The notes: generated from the letters alone by a model not told the origin. 64,000 nt of DNA from Odobenus rosmarus divergens (GCF_000321225.1 NW_004450945.1:511764-575763), one strand, 5' to 3'; positions 44,761 through 56,100 are shown, counted from the first letter of the stretch. Numbers and translations: made by a program.

Positions 44761-46283
44761 GAATATTTTGAAAAGGTGCCCAATCTCAACTTTAAGAAGA
44801 GAGTCACTTCAGGTTTTCATATGTCAAGCCCTATTGACTGGCCTTCAATATTCACATAACATTTACAATTATTAAAATGTGTCTTTGGGTAAATTTTCTG
44901 GTTTTTCCAGTCCAGTACTTGTCAACTTAGAGCTGGCAGTGTAAGAAAACAGACCACTAGATGGCAGAATAAGCCATCTTTCCCGAACTTGTGCAAACAT
45001 TTTGACAAGAAACGGATTCATGCCCCCACTGAGAATAAATTATTTTATAGTCCACAATGCACCAGTATATACTGGTGATTTATAAAATAATCAATATAAA
45101 ATAGATCAATAATCCCTGACTCCAAAACAATTGCCATAAATTATTAAAGTCCTCAAATAAACATCGTGGTGTTGTTTTTTTCCCTTGAATTCATCTTTCT
45201 CACTCCACAGCAGAACTGTGGGTATTCGGTAGAGTTCAATTTTTTACTTTCTGCTTCATTCTGTTTTTCTTTCTCCCTCCAAATAACATAACTATTACAG
45301 AGTCTCAGCCATCATCTCTGTGCCCAGAACCCCCAAACTGCATTCATGACTCTGAACTCACTTTCATCCTCAGGTGTCATAGTTTTAATAATGGACCAAC
45401 ATGTTTCAGAGGCTACTCCCGGCTTCTCTAGGGCAGATAGGTTGCTAGTATTTATCTTCCTCCAGTGATCTCTTGGCCAATACTTTTCAAGCCGCAGGTT
45501 GTATCCCATTAGTAGGTTGGGAAATTAATTTAGTTAGCTGCATCTAGCAATATAAAAAATGAAATCTAGTAGAGAAATATTAGAGTGTAATGACCATAGT
45601 AAGGGAAAATATTCCTTCTATCAGATATTTGTGTTAACTGAGTATATGCATCTATATGAGTATGTGTACCAGATGGTGATAAAAATGCATTTTTTACTGT
45701 GGGTCACAGTAAAAAATGTTTGAAGAAGAAAAAAAGAAACCCTACTAGAATCTCTCAGACTTTACCTTACCTAATATAATGGAGGAACCCAAGGTTCCAC
45801 TTTCCGGACTGTAACAGGTCCCTTCATGTCTATCCCCTCAGTCTTGGCACAAATATTAAACTCCTGTACTATGCCTCTAGGTGCACAGGGCCATGAAATC
45901 TACCTAGAGGTCCTTCTGAAGTATTAGAGATCCTCGCCTCTCCATAGGTGCTCAGGTGTGTCAAATTCTCCCATCTGTCCTGACATAATTAGCTTCAGAG
46001 TTCCTCCAGGGTGGCCTCGAAGCACTGTCCTAGGCTATCTCCTTGCCTGTTTTGCAAGAGTAGGTCTAAACCCTATTCATGCTACAATCCCATTGGACAT
46101 TCACTTATATGTCTTACTTAAAAATGAACACATTTGAAACTTAACTCATTTTATTTGTCCCAGATCATCTCATATCTTGATTTTTACAGTATTAACAGCT
46201 TCATCTATCTGGTGATCACTTAGGCTTGAGATCTTAAAATGACTATTAGGTTAGATGTTAAGAACATCATCTTTGGATTCAGA
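44761..46283. other. No gene seen
   Basis: Unique sequence. A 65-codon reverse frame at 45312-45509 has no domain. Confidence 0.5.
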
Positions 46284-46297
46284 AGAATCTGTCTTTG

Positions 46298-46480
46298 GGG
46301 CACCTGGCTGGCTGAACCGACTGACTCTTGATTTCGGCTCAGGTCATGATCTCTTTCAGGTGGTGGGATCCAGCCCCACCTCAGGCTCAGGGCTCTGAGC
46401 TCCGCATGGAGTCTGCTTGAGATTCTCTCCATCTCCCTCTGCCCCTTCCCACCAATCAATCAATCAATCAATATCTTTAA
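46298..46480 (+). repeat. CAN SINE, older subtype, (AATC)n tail
   Basis: 'gggcacctggctggctgaac' at the 5' end, lacking the usual 'cagtcggttaag' bases; 'gactgactcttgatttcggc'; and the tail 'caatcaatcaatcaatcaat'. TSD 'agaatctgtctttg' (46284-46297) against 'agaatctgcctttg' (46481-46494). Confidence 0.94.
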
Positions 46481-46495
46481 AGAATCTGCCTTTGA

Positions 46496-46690
46496 ATATC
46501 AGTTCACCACTTTTTCTCTGCGTGTCTGTATGCAAGTTTCTTAGCAACCCTAATTCTCCCACATCCTCATTTATGCTCTGGCAATGATGATGGTGCTTAT
46601 GTTATAGAGGCGTTGAGAAGACCGATGCTATAATGCTTTCAAAGCTCTTAACACTATGTCTGGCAAATAGTGAGAACAGAGCAAATGTGA
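46496..46690 (+). repeat. MIR SINE
   Basis: 'gtatgcaagtttcttagcaa', 'cctcatttatgctctggcaa', 'gatgatggtgcttatgttat' and 'actatgtctggcaaatagtg'. Confidence 0.78.
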
Positions 46691-47559
46691 ATTATTGTTT
46701 TTAATAGTAGTAGTAATGATAGTAGCAGCAGCAATCCCGAAAAAACTCAACAGAATCTTTCATTCACTTTGGTATGATCTGAATTCCCTTTTATATTAGA
46801 GAATTATTTTTTTCTAAAAGTGCCATTTATATTCTACAATTTTGTAGTAAATATTACGAGGTATTAGTGTTGTTCCTTTTTTAAGAAAAGAGAAATATAT
46901 ATATGCCTGGTGTGTATAGAGATATGATTAATTAAATCCACTTTTTCTCATTATGAAGTTCACGTTTTAAATGGAAAATGAGGAGTCGAGCCTAAATGTT
47001 GGAAAACTAATCTCAAGTGACTTAAAAGTCTTTTTTCCCCCCAATACTTGGTGTAGCTGGCTCGTTGACATTCTCAAGATATTCTGGCAACAATATACCT
47101 TCATTGTCACAGAAAAAGAAATAAGATCTTTGGAGACCCTTTGTTCCCTATGACATCCTTACTTCTAATCCAGTTCCTGGCATGGTGCTCAACAATATTT
47201 ACTGAAGAAATGAGTAAATAAATAAAAGCAATCACATCCTGAACTTGCTAATTAATATCCTGACAGTAGTCAAGTTATTAACCTCTAGAACGCAATTCCA
47301 TTCTTCCTAAAATGGGGAAAGGCTACCTTAAAGGTCTAGCACTGTGTAGAATGAGAACTGTATGAAAGTGTTTGACAGATAGTAAACATAAGTTTTCTCC
47401 CTTCTCTTATTGATAGAATGATAAAACTAATGGCCAGGTTAGTCTTATTAATTGAGGTTTTATTGTTTTGGTAAGGTTATAAATGTATAGGATCAATTGT
47501 AATTAAGACTGCGGTTTAAGCACTGAATACTACTGCTAGCTCTTGAAAGGATTTCAGGC
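46691..47559. other. No gene seen
   Basis: Unique AT-rich sequence. 47165-47235 and 47330-47400 show short MIR/L2 3'-end-like pieces ('tggtgctcaacaatatttac'). Confidence 0.5.
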
Positions 47560-47700
47560 CATCTAATCCTAATTGCTTCATTTCATAGATGAGGGAACTG
47601 AGGCAGAGAGAGGTGGGGGTATCTCTTTCCCAAATTCCCACAGTAAGTTAACGGCTTCAGTGGAACTACATTCCAGATATCTTAAGTCCCAGTACAACAC
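47560..47700 (-). repeat. MIR SINE
   Basis: 'tttcatagatgagggaactg', 'aggcagagagaggtgggggt' and 'cccacagtaagttaacggct' are antisense MIR. Confidence 0.8.
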
Positions 47701-47719
47701 ATGATAATTGTTTCCCTCG

Positions 47720-47803
47720 ATCTTTCTCTCCTTCCCTCCTTCCCTCCTTCTCTCTCTCTCTCTCCCCCCCACCCCTTTCTCTCTCTCTCTCTCTCTCTCT
47801 CTT
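47720..47803. repeat. Pyrimidine (CTTC/CT)n tract
   Basis: About 80 bp of almost pure C/T on the + strand. It can form triplex-type structures. Confidence 0.95.
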
Positions 47804-48639
47804 TCATTTCCCGATCCCTCCCTTTACCAGGCGGCTTTCCAACGTTGTGTCAGATGATCATCAGCCAAGAGGGACCCATGAGAAAAGCCTGTAAGACAGC
47901 AGGCAAAGTTAAGATGCAGCATCTGTTAATGTTTTATTCTCATGTTAAAACATCAGCAAGAAACTTAGGAAGAGCTCTCTGGGGTGGCCAGAATTCCGCA
48001 GCTCACGTGCAACGCATACCATCCACCCTGGCCTTTGAGACTCTGGAGCACTGATGAGAAGCTACAGGGAAATGCAATAGTGAACAACAGTTAATCAAAG
48101 GCTTCTCTATATGTTGCTGGCACCTGTGTTCAATAAATCTTTAGTCCTTGCATTCATGAAGTGCTTAGATATTTCATTACCTGTTTTTTTCAAAATATTT
48201 ATTTACTTGTATTTCTGTCCATTATTTTAACTACATGTCCCCTATATTATATGTTAAAAATGTTTTTAGTCATAAAAAACAGTTTCTAAGAAATTAACTA
48301 TTTCTGTTCATTTAAAACTTTATCTTTGTATAATTGCATTGATCTTTTAACTGAAATATATTTTGCTTATTTAACCATCTCCCTTCTTCATATTTAAAAA
48401 AAAAATCATTGGCTTCTGTAAAAAAGGTGTTTGTAAAAAAATATACTGGATATCATCTTTAAATTTTAACTTTTCGATTAAAAAAAATCAATAAATTATC
48501 ATTAACTTTAATAACCAATGAGTAGGTAAAATCAGTACCGTCATTTTGAGAATTTTTAATTTCTTTAGGAACTGAAATTTGACCTACAAAAGTGGAATTA
48601 ATTATATTCTTAAATGCCAATCATTTAGTCACTATACTG
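47804..48639. other. Unique sequence, no gene established
   Basis: 47816-48060 is less AT-rich, has several CpGs, follows a long pyrimidine tract and carries an open frame to the stop at 48052-48054. No family is recognised. AT-rich and L1-like further on. Confidence 0.4.
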
Positions 48640-48840
48640 TTTATTGAGCATTTCCTATTTCCCAGGCCCATGCTAGTGCATCTGTTACTGTATCACTTGT
48701 TAAAAAAAAGGCTTCATAGTAGGTATTATTGGCTCCACATTCCAGATGAGTAAACTGACATTTTAAAAGGCCCAAATCACATGATTAATGAGAGGCAGGG
48801 TAAGATTCAAATCCAGGGTATTTGGGGCTTCTTTCATTGT
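48640..48840 (-). repeat. MIR SINE
   Basis: 'ttattgagcatttcctattt', 'gtaggtattattggctccac', 'attccagatgagtaaactga' and 'gtaagattcaaatccagg' are antisense MIR in order. Confidence 0.85.
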
Positions 48841-49490
48841 CCCATGAAGTCTCAATCAACTAAAAGCATTCAGCATTTATTTATCAGTGGCCGTGTGCTA
48901 GATATCATTGTAGGTATCCTCTTTCTCATACCATGTCACACACAGCTAGGCATTATAACAATCTGAAACAGGATCTCAAAAAGCTGAAATTTCCTTTCTG
49001 TAGAGAGATGTTCATCTTTTGAATCTCAGTCTGATTCTAAATACTACATACTTTCTAGGAGTTCTTAGGGATGTGAGATAGAATTCAAAAGGTCCATTAA
49101 CCTGGATGAGAAAATAGTCACCATTTTCATACTAATCTTTAATAAAATTTAACACTGTCATCAACTATGAATGGTGACCAAAAAAAAAAAAAATCATGGT
49201 ATTATTGGATGTCCAAGGTAGCCAAAGGTGTCTAGCCTGTAAAAATGATTAAGATTCCACAACTTCCATCCTGGCTTTTAAAATAGTCATTATGCCTCAC
49301 GTTGGGCTTCATGAATCAACAGAAAAACTTACACAGTGAGCTCAGAGACTTGTGAAGGACACAGACGTGTGAACATTAAACATACACAGAGCACTTAGGA
49401 GCTGTAATGGAGGTGGTCAGACAAAGATAAAATCACCAACTTTACCCCAGACAGCTTCTCAGGAATAGAGGCAACGAGGAGGGATTTCTA
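48841..49490. other. No gene seen
   Basis: Unique sequence with one A13 run near 49180. Confidence 0.5.
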
Positions 49491-49491
49491 T

Positions 49492-49715
49492 TTTTTTTCT
49501 TTTTTTTTTTAAGATTTTATTTATTTATTTGAGGGAGAGAGAGAGCACCAGCTTTTGAGGTGGGGGAGGGAGAGGAGCAGAGAGAGAGAGGGAGAAGCCG
49601 ACTTCCCCCTCTCACCCGGAACATAGAGCCCTGCGCGGTGCTTGATCTGAGGATCCTGGAATCATTACCTGAGCCCAAGGCAGATGCTTAACCAACTGAG
49701 CCACCCAGGTGCCTT
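49492..49715 (-). repeat. CAN SINE
   Basis: Reverse SINE: poly(T), 'aagattttatttatttattt', 'ggatcctggaatcattacct', 'gagccacccaggtgcc'. No clear TSD. Its 5' end faces the 5' end of the SINE at 49828. Confidence 0.93.
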
Positions 49716-49827
49716 CCAGGAGGCAGTTCTCAAGTTTCTTGAGCGACATCTTTGAGAAGAATAGCAACTCACCTTCCAGCAACAATTCAGGCAATGAATG
49801 CGAAATCTTGGTAAAAAGAACAACTTG

Positions 49828-50006
49828 GATGCCTGGGTGGCTCAGCTGGTTAAGCGTTTGCCTTCAGCTCCAGTCATGATCCCAGGGTCCTGAGATCGAG
49901 TCCCACATCAGACTCCTTGCTCATCTGGGAGCCTGCTTCTCTCTCTCCCTCTGCTTTGTGCTGTATCTCTCTGACAAATTAATTAATTAATTAATTAATT
50001 TTAAAA
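49828..50006 (+). repeat. CAN SINE with perfect 15-bp TSD
   Basis: 'gatgcctgggtggctcagct' at the 5' end, 'gcgtttgccttcagctccag', and an (AATT)n tail in place of (AAAT)n. TSD 'aaaaagaacaacttg' at 49813-49827 and 50007-50021. Confidence 0.95.
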
Positions 50007-50021
50007 AAAAAGAACAACTTG

Positions 50022-50739
50022 TGCAAAAGCACTAGATGTGAGTGGCAAGGTGTGTTTGGAGAACTGAACACAGTGCAGGACTAGGTGGGCGGCAAGATGC
50101 ATGTGAGGCTGTAAAGCCAGGCAGGGGCTGGTCATTGCTGATTGCTCTGCCTTAATGCAGTACGGAGTTTCTGGAAGAGAGAAAAGCTTTGAGAAATTAT
50201 TGTATGTTAATATGTTTAACAAGTAAGTGATCAGGGCTGATCTCTGTAAGTCTTTATTATTCCCTGACTGTAAGCACTGTTTTGCTTCAAACCCACCTTG
50301 AGTTTCAGGTGCTTGATTTCTTAGAGGCACAGCAGAGACCACTGAGGTTGAGGAGATGCCCCTGAAAGAGAAAGAGAGAGCAGGGTCTTCTTAGTGTGGG
50401 GTCTTGGGCTCTGGAATGTTAACCAGATGTTCTGACAGAGCTCTGGTTTGTTTTCCTTCTGACCATAGTTCTCACTTTATCTGGGAACAGAGGCTGGAAA
50501 TGAGGGGGTTTGCAGGAGTTCTAGGAGCCATGAAAGGAGGGAGATAAAAGCATTGGCTCTTTAAATCTTGACTTCCATTCCAGATACTCGTGCAGATCTT
50601 CCTGCACTGCTCTGAAAGCAGTCCGCAGCTTCAGTTGGAAAAATAACGTTTTCCAAAGCTTTTGAGCAGCACTGGTGGGACTCTTGTTGGGACGGAACGG
50701 GCTTGTGCACCAGTGGGGGCCAGAGATAAAATTTATTGC
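50022..50739. other. No gene seen
   Basis: Unique sequence. A 113-codon reverse frame at 50001-50342 begins in unique sequence and runs into the SINE boundary; no domain. Confidence 0.5.
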
Positions 50740-50975
50740 AGTAACAGCCCTTTCTATGTGTCAAGCACTATGCTAAACATTTTACAAACATTAGGTCATT
50801 TTTTTTTTCCCCTCACAGTAATTCCATGAGGTAGGTATTACTTTTCCTAGTTTGCTGATTAGAAAGCTGTGCTTTGAGAGGTTAAGTGGTTTCTCAGACT
50901 TCGCCCTACAGTTTGCCTGTGTAAGAGCCAAGATTTAGACTCAGGTCTGGCTGACTCCAAAACCCATGCTCTGTA
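50740..50975 (-). repeat. MIR SINE, long copy
   Basis: 'ctatgtgtcaagcactatgc', 'taattccatgaggtaggtat', 'tttgctgattagaaagctgt', 'gagaggttaagtggtttctc' and 'gatttagactcaggtctggc'. Confidence 0.9.
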
Positions 50976-50989
50976 CCTAAAGAGTCAGT

Positions 50990-51200
50990 TTTACATAGTG
51001 GAAAGAGCACTTTTTAAGGAGTCAGTCTGGAACCAACCTCCTACTCTGACACTTAATTTGCTGTGAAATCTGGGTTAAGCCATTTACTCTGTCTCTTGGC
51101 TTCCTTATATGCAAAATGGGATTAATAATAATTTTATTTACCGCAGATACTTCTTGTGGAAATCAATTGAATTCATGTATATAAAAAAGCTTTTGATGTT
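50990..51200 (+). repeat. MIR SINE, opposite orientation to its neighbour
   Basis: 'acatagtggaaagagcactt', 'actctgacacttaatttgct', 'gcttccttatatgcaaaatg' and 'ggattaataataattttatt'. Confidence 0.82.
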
Positions 51201-51239
51201 GTCAAATGCTATGTAAAAAAATTTACACATTTTTAATTT

Positions 51240-51410
51240 CTTTCAAAGCCTCAGTTTTCTTACCTCTAAATTTGGGATAATACCAGTGCTGCATATCTCA
51301 CATTATGCATGGTGGAAGAAACAGCCAAGATGATCTATGAGGAAGTACTTTATAAGCTGTAAAGTATTATACAAATGAGGTAATGTGCAAGCAATCACCT
51401 TATAATTCTA
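51240..51410 (+). repeat. MIR SINE fragment
   Basis: 'aaagcctcagttttcttacc', 'tctaaatttgggataatacc' and 'agtgctgcatatctcac'. Confidence 0.65.
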
Positions 51411-52479
51411 ATAGGCTGTAAGGGATTATAGTGATTACTGTCAGTTCCTCTGAGATTAATAACATGTATCACTAGTTAATATTCGCTCACTTTTATTAAG
51501 TTCCTTCGATCGCTGTGGCATATATATGTTCCAAGTAACTTGGCATAGAAGTTCCTCCTATCCAATTCTCCCCCTCCCAGCCGCTCCACTGCTATAAAAC
51601 AAGATGACGCCATTATGAATGTAGCAGCCTGTTCTTTGAACGACCTGCCCAACTCAGAGCTTCATGTATTACATATCCTAAGATCTGCACATGCATTACT
51701 ACTATAAAAGAGGTTTTGTGCGAGAGACAAATACAAACACCATGAGGTCACTTCTTCCAGAGTATAACAGGATGCAGACTCTTGGAAGAAAAGAGTATAA
51801 ATGTCCTTTTGGAAAATTTTGTCTCTGAGCTCAGAACACATTATAAATTTTTCCAGAACCCTCCAACATACAGTACATCAAACAGAGTGCCTTTTCTTTT
51901 CTTCCCTTTCTTTCTTTCTCTTTTTAAGTACTATTTTTCAGAGAACGGAGGAAAAGCTGAGAGGAGCCTTAGTGGCTAATGATTTCCAACATCAGTTTCT
52001 GCTCTTAGGGCCCCCATACTGTTTGCAGAGGGAACACTGTAATGGGTCCAGAATCAAGGTCCTGGTCCCACTTTTCCAGTTGGGTGAATAGTTCAATTTT
52101 TCAGCCCTCTGCATCTGCCAAGGAGGTCAGTATGACATGCCCTTAAGTAAATATTGAAGTGGAAATCAGGAGCGCTCACTCTATTAAATAATTCTACAAA
52201 TAATTGTAGTATGACACGATAACTATTTTTAATGAAGTCTGCTAAGTTCCTGACACCACTTGGCAGAAGCTTAATAAACAGTGTTGAATGACAAAAATAT
52301 ATATATAATAATATAAAATACCCAGTAACCAGTGTGCAAAATTTCAATACAGGCATTCTGACCACTGTACTTCTAGATTTCTGGCGGCCCTGGTAATAGC
52401 ATACGACTTGCTTTTGGAACAAGAGGATGACTCCAGAGAAGGCGTAAGAGCTGTGAGTTGAACTCTGGCTGGTTACCTC
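51411..52479. other. No gene seen
   Basis: Unique sequence. A 129-codon reverse frame at 52093-52482 is the longest in this part but shows no domain or homologue I recognise. 51422-51441 recurs inside the SINE at 53053 (see findings). Confidence 0.45.
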
Positions 52480-52560
52480 CACTATGCTGTGCTGCCTCTA
52501 TGGTGAGTGAATTACCCTCTCTGAACTTCAATATCCCCATCTATAAATGAATCTAGATAC
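52480..52560 (+). repeat. MIR SINE fragment
   Basis: 'gaattaccctctctgaactt' and 'caatatccccatctataaat'. Confidence 0.6.
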
Positions 52561-53040
52561 GCTAATCTACATCCAGCTCTGGAAGATCACTTCCAGCTCT
52601 GAGTCTACTTCTCCAGTACAACACATAACAATTCAACCCCAGACCTCGAATATTCAGCAAACACTCAAAGCTAAGTCCCCACTCCAGGAAGGGACATCAA
52701 ACACACAAGAAGTTGGATAGTCTCTCCTGAGAGAGAATAGTGTCATCATTTCCTTTGGTGTCTTATTCAGGCATCTGGCCACTTGGTTAACTGTTGACTC
52801 CTTATCCAGAAACACTAAGTAGCAAGTTGATGTATTTTGCTTTCATTTCACACCCTGAGTAATTAATTTTTATTAATTAGCATTAATAATCAATTATTGT
52901 TATTTTCAATGAATAATTAATTATTAAATTTTATTAAAAGACTCAAAGACTGTAATTGTTGATCTTCAGTCTTTTCTCTCTAGACCAACTGTTTTCATTC
53001 ATGATTTCACATTAATGTTATGCAGCTTTTAAAACAGATG
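52561..53040. other. No gene seen; AT-rich patch
   Basis: 52855-52940 is almost pure A/T with short inverted repeats ('taattaatttttattaatta'). Confidence 0.5.
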
Positions 53041-53052
53041 GATTTTGAGGGG

Positions 53053-53304
53053 TTGCATCTGGGTGGTGCAGTCGGTTAAGATTCTTGGTTTCAGCTCAGT
53101 TCATGGTCTCAGGGTCCTGAGATCAAGCCCTATGTCAGGCTCCTTGCTCATTGTAGAGTCTGCTTGGGATTATAGTGATTACTGTTGGTTCCCTCTCTCT
53201 CCAAGCTCCCCCCCACTCTGCCCTCCCCACCCCCTGCCTCCGCTCATAGGCTCTCTCTCTCTCTTTCTCTCAAATATATAAATTAATAAAAAAAAAAAAA
53301 AAAA
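53053..53304 (+). repeat. CAN SINE, older, with foreign-looking insert
   Basis: 'ggttgcatctgggtggtgca' at the 5' end, 'gattcttggtttcagctcag', and long CT/CCCC-rich stretches, then 'aaatatataaattaataaaa' and poly(A). Where 'ttgggattctctctct' is expected, the copy reads 'ttgggattatagtgattact'. The flanks 'gatggattttgagg' and 'aaggatttggggcc' look like a decayed TSD. Confidence 0.9.
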
Positions 53305-53324
53305 AGAAGGATTTGGGGCCTATT

Positions 53325-53440
53325 CAGAGAGAGACTGATTTAATTGGTCTGATTTAATCAGGGTGGAATCCAGGCATTTTTTAAAAAACTATTCAAGTGA
53401 TTCTACTATGTACTCAGGGTTGAGAACTACTACACTAGAG
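53325..53440. mobile_element. hAT-Charlie-type MITE fragment
   Basis: 'ctgatttaattggtctgatt', 'aatccaggcattttttaaaa' and 'gggttgagaactactacac' fit the same class as 25070-25242. Confidence 0.65.
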
Positions 53441-53582
53441 CAGTGTCTCTTAAATTTTAATGTACAAGGGAATCATTTGGCAATCTTGCTCAAGTGAAGA
53501 TTCTGATTCCATAGGTATGAGGCAAAGTCTGAGATTCTATATTTATTTCTAATTCCCAGGTGATATTGATGCTTTGACCCTT
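53441..53582. mobile_element. MER20-type hAT MITE (reverse)
   Basis: 'cagtgtctcttaaattttaa', 'agattctgattccataggta' and 'aattcccaggtgatattgat'. Confidence 0.65.
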
Positions 53583-53587
53583 GCCAC

Positions 53588-54230
53588 TAGAAGTGTGGTC
53601 CATGGACCAGTAGCATTAACATAATCTAGAAGGATGTTAGAACAGAATCTCAGGCCCCAAAACAGATCTACTGTTTTAGGTTTAGCCAGAGGATCAGAAC
53701 CAACAGGAGAAATAGACAGATAAAGAGATTTCTTTATAAGGAATTAGCTCATGTGACTTTAGAGGCTGACAGTTCCCAAGACCTAGGAGAGCCAATGATG
53801 TAGTTCCAGTCTGAGTCTGCAGGCCTAAGAACCAAGAAAGGCTATCTGTATAGTTCTAGTCTAAAGGCCAGAGGCTAAGCCTTGGAGGAAAATGTTTCAG
53901 TTTTACTCAGAAGGCAGGAAAAACCAATGTCCCTCAAGGCAGTCAAGGCTGGAAGAATTCCCTCTTACTCTAGGGAGAATCAGTCTTTTTGTTCTATTCA
54001 AACTTTCAAATGATTGGATGAAGCCACCCACATTAAGGGAGGGCAATCTACTTTACCTAGTCTAGGAATTCAAGTGCTAATCACAACCAGAAACACCTCA
54101 TTGAAACACCCAGTATTATATTTGATCAAATACCTGTCCACCCTTTGGCCCCGTCAAGTTGCCACATAAAATTAGCCATCACATCTACTGAATCAGAGTA
54201 TGTGTTTTAACATATTATGCATATGCATAC
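53588..54230. mobile_element. MER20-type hAT MITE, split by LTR-like element
   Basis: 'agtgtggtccatggaccagt', 'gaatctcaggccccaaaaca', 'gatctac', then after the 512-bp insertion 'tgaatcagagtatgtgtttt'. The two sides join correctly if the insert and one TSD are removed. Confidence 0.75.
53672..54183 (+). mobile_element. 512-bp LTR-like element with TG...CA ends and 5-bp TSD
   Basis: Starts 'tgttttaggtttagccagag' and ends 'ttagccatcaca'. It is flanked by 'tctac' at 53667-53671 and 54184-54188. TG/CA termini and a 5-bp duplication are what an ERVL/MaLR-type LTR leaves. It shares landmarks with 35687-36112. No internal genes; I cannot name the family. Confidence 0.7.
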
Positions 54231-54269
54231 ATATAATGCACAAATGAAATATGAGAAACACTGCACTAT

Positions 54270-54850
54270 AATAACAATTCTCAACTTTTTGTTCCATTGA
54301 CTCCTTTACACTCTTAAAAATTATTGTGGATCCCAAAGTACTTTTGTTTATATGGTTATATCTATTGATCTTTCCTATATTAGAAATGAAAACCCAGTAT
54401 TCTTGAAATTACCTATTTATTCATGAGTTTTAAATAACAACAACCTTTTATATGTTAACATAAATAACACATTTTAATGAAAAGTGACCATATTTTTGAA
54501 AATCAAAAACTTGTGAGTAGAGTAGCATTGTTATACATTTTTGCAAATCTCTTTAATGTCTGGTTTAATAGAAAGCAGCTGGATACTTGTACTGGCTACT
54601 TGCTTCTGAATTTAATATGTGGCAATATTGTACATTATGTAGACTCTGGAAAACTGCAGTCTACTCCCGTAAAATAATGAGCGAAAATAATGAGCGACAG
54701 ATAACACTTTAATATTATTGTAAAAATGGCTCTAATCTTGAATACTCCCTGAAAATTTCTCTGGGCTTTCCAGGGTTCCCAGGATGACACTGTGAGATGG
54801 CTGTTGTAGAGACAATCTAGAGAATCTATAGAACTCCTTCCAAAACAGTC
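54270..54850. mobile_element. Old hAT-Charlie-type DNA transposon remnant
   Basis: 'attattgtggatcccaaagt', 'tttgtttatatggttatatc', 'tttgcaaatctctttaatgt', 'ctggtttaatagaaagcagc' and 'gggctttccagggttcccag' match a common non-autonomous hAT element of mammals. Confidence 0.6.
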
Positions 54851-55029
54851 AACCTTGGATCTCACCAGCAAACTTGCCACAATTCTACTGAAATTGGAGG
54901 CAATTACAGCATTTTCTGGAGGAAGCCAGCCCCTTTTTCCACCAGCAAATTACACAGTACTCTCAGTAGTCTCAAAGACCAACAATTAGAATGTCAGTTT
55001 TGCAAGTTTACTAACCCCTCATTGTACAC

Positions 55030-55235
55030 AAAGTTTTCTCAACCTCTACGCTGTTGATATTTTGAGTCAAAATATTCTTTGCTGTTGGGGACTGTCCTAT
55101 GTATTGTGGAATGTTTAGCAGCATCCATGGCCTCACCACCATTCCCCTATTGTGACAACCAAAAATGTCTCCAGACATCACCATATGTCCCCTGCACAGC
55201 GATATTATGCCTACCTGAGAAGCACTGCATAGACT
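55030..55235 (-). mobile_element. MER5A-type MITE
   Basis: 'tctcaacctctacgctgttg', 'ggggactgtcctatgtattg', 'gaatgtttagcagcatccat' and 'gtgacaaccaaaaatgtctc' run in the reverse sense of MER5A. This explains most of a 121-codon reverse frame at 55011-55376. Confidence 0.82.
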
Positions 55236-55559
55236 AAGGAAAACAGTGGGAGGGGTGAGGGTAGGAGACAATGTTTTGGGCTCTGATGTTGTCCTCTGTG
55301 TGGATGGTGGAGCCGTGAACTGAAATAGGGAATAAAGGGGGAAGAAAAGTCTTGAGAGGAAAGACAACAAATACAAGTTTGTGGTGTTGATTTTGAAATA
55401 TCTAAGGGCTCTGTCTGCATGGTTAGAACATGAATAGAATTATCAGAGGAACTGCTACCAAAAGCCTAGGAGCAGAGGTTCTCCAGAGTCACAATGTGAC
55501 TTTCAGAGAACATCCTGTGATTGGGTATAAAAAAGAAATTCTTTTCATTTGTTTATTAT
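55236..55559. other. No gene seen
   Basis: Unique sequence. Confidence 0.5.
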
Positions 55560-55695
55560 GTTCCAAGCACTTCATAAGACCTCTTATAAGTAGCTGTTAT
55601 TCTAGCTAGTGTGGCCCTTTTACTGATGAGAAACTGTGAATGAGAGAAATTGAGTAACTATTCAAAGTAAAAAACTTGTAAGTCTGATTCTGGAG
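55560..55695 (-). repeat. MIR SINE
   Basis: 'ccaagcacttcataagacct', 'cttttactgatgagaaactg' and 'acttgtaagtctgattctgg'. Confidence 0.75.
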
Positions 55696-55747
55696 GCTAA
55701 GGGCTTTCTATAACCCCTTTCTTTCCCCCCTCTCTCTCTTCTTTCTT

Positions 55748-56100
55748 TCATTCACCAAATATAAATGGTCGCCATGTTCCAGGAGATATGTATGCTTCTG
55801 GTATACCCTAGGGTAATGGAAAGATACAGTGTTTGTCCCTTATGGAGCTTTCAATCTAACAGCAAAGATAGAAAATTAAACAAAGGATACTAAAGTGTGT
55901 TCATTGCTATCGTCGAGAAGTCACAAGGCCATAGGATGCTGTGGCAAGACTGCTTAGTCCAGTCTCCAAAGGGGACAAAGTCAGAAAAGGCTCTGTATAG
56001 GAAGTAACGTTTAAGATAAAATCTTAATGATGAGTAAGAATTAGAAAAAGGGGAGGGGCATGAATATTTGAAACTGAGTGAATACTTTGGTGAAGGATGC
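55748..56100 (-). repeat. L2 3' portion, antisense
   Basis: 'cattcaccaaatataaatgg', 'gcttctggtataccctaggg', 'gtcccttatggagctttcaa', 'gtaacgtttaagataaaatc' follow antisense L2. Confidence 0.7.

Noticed and set aside
47720..47803. Polypyrimidine tract read as a strong splice acceptor
   Set aside because: Its CTTC/CT periodicity is that of a microsatellite, and no supported exon follows.
52093..52482. 129-codon reverse frame, the longest in the window
   Set aside because: No domain, signal or homologue recognised. About this length is expected by chance in 64 kb of such DNA, and no splice or promoter context supports it.
55011..55376. 121-codon reverse frame
   Set aside because: Much of it is a MER5A-type MITE read antisense.
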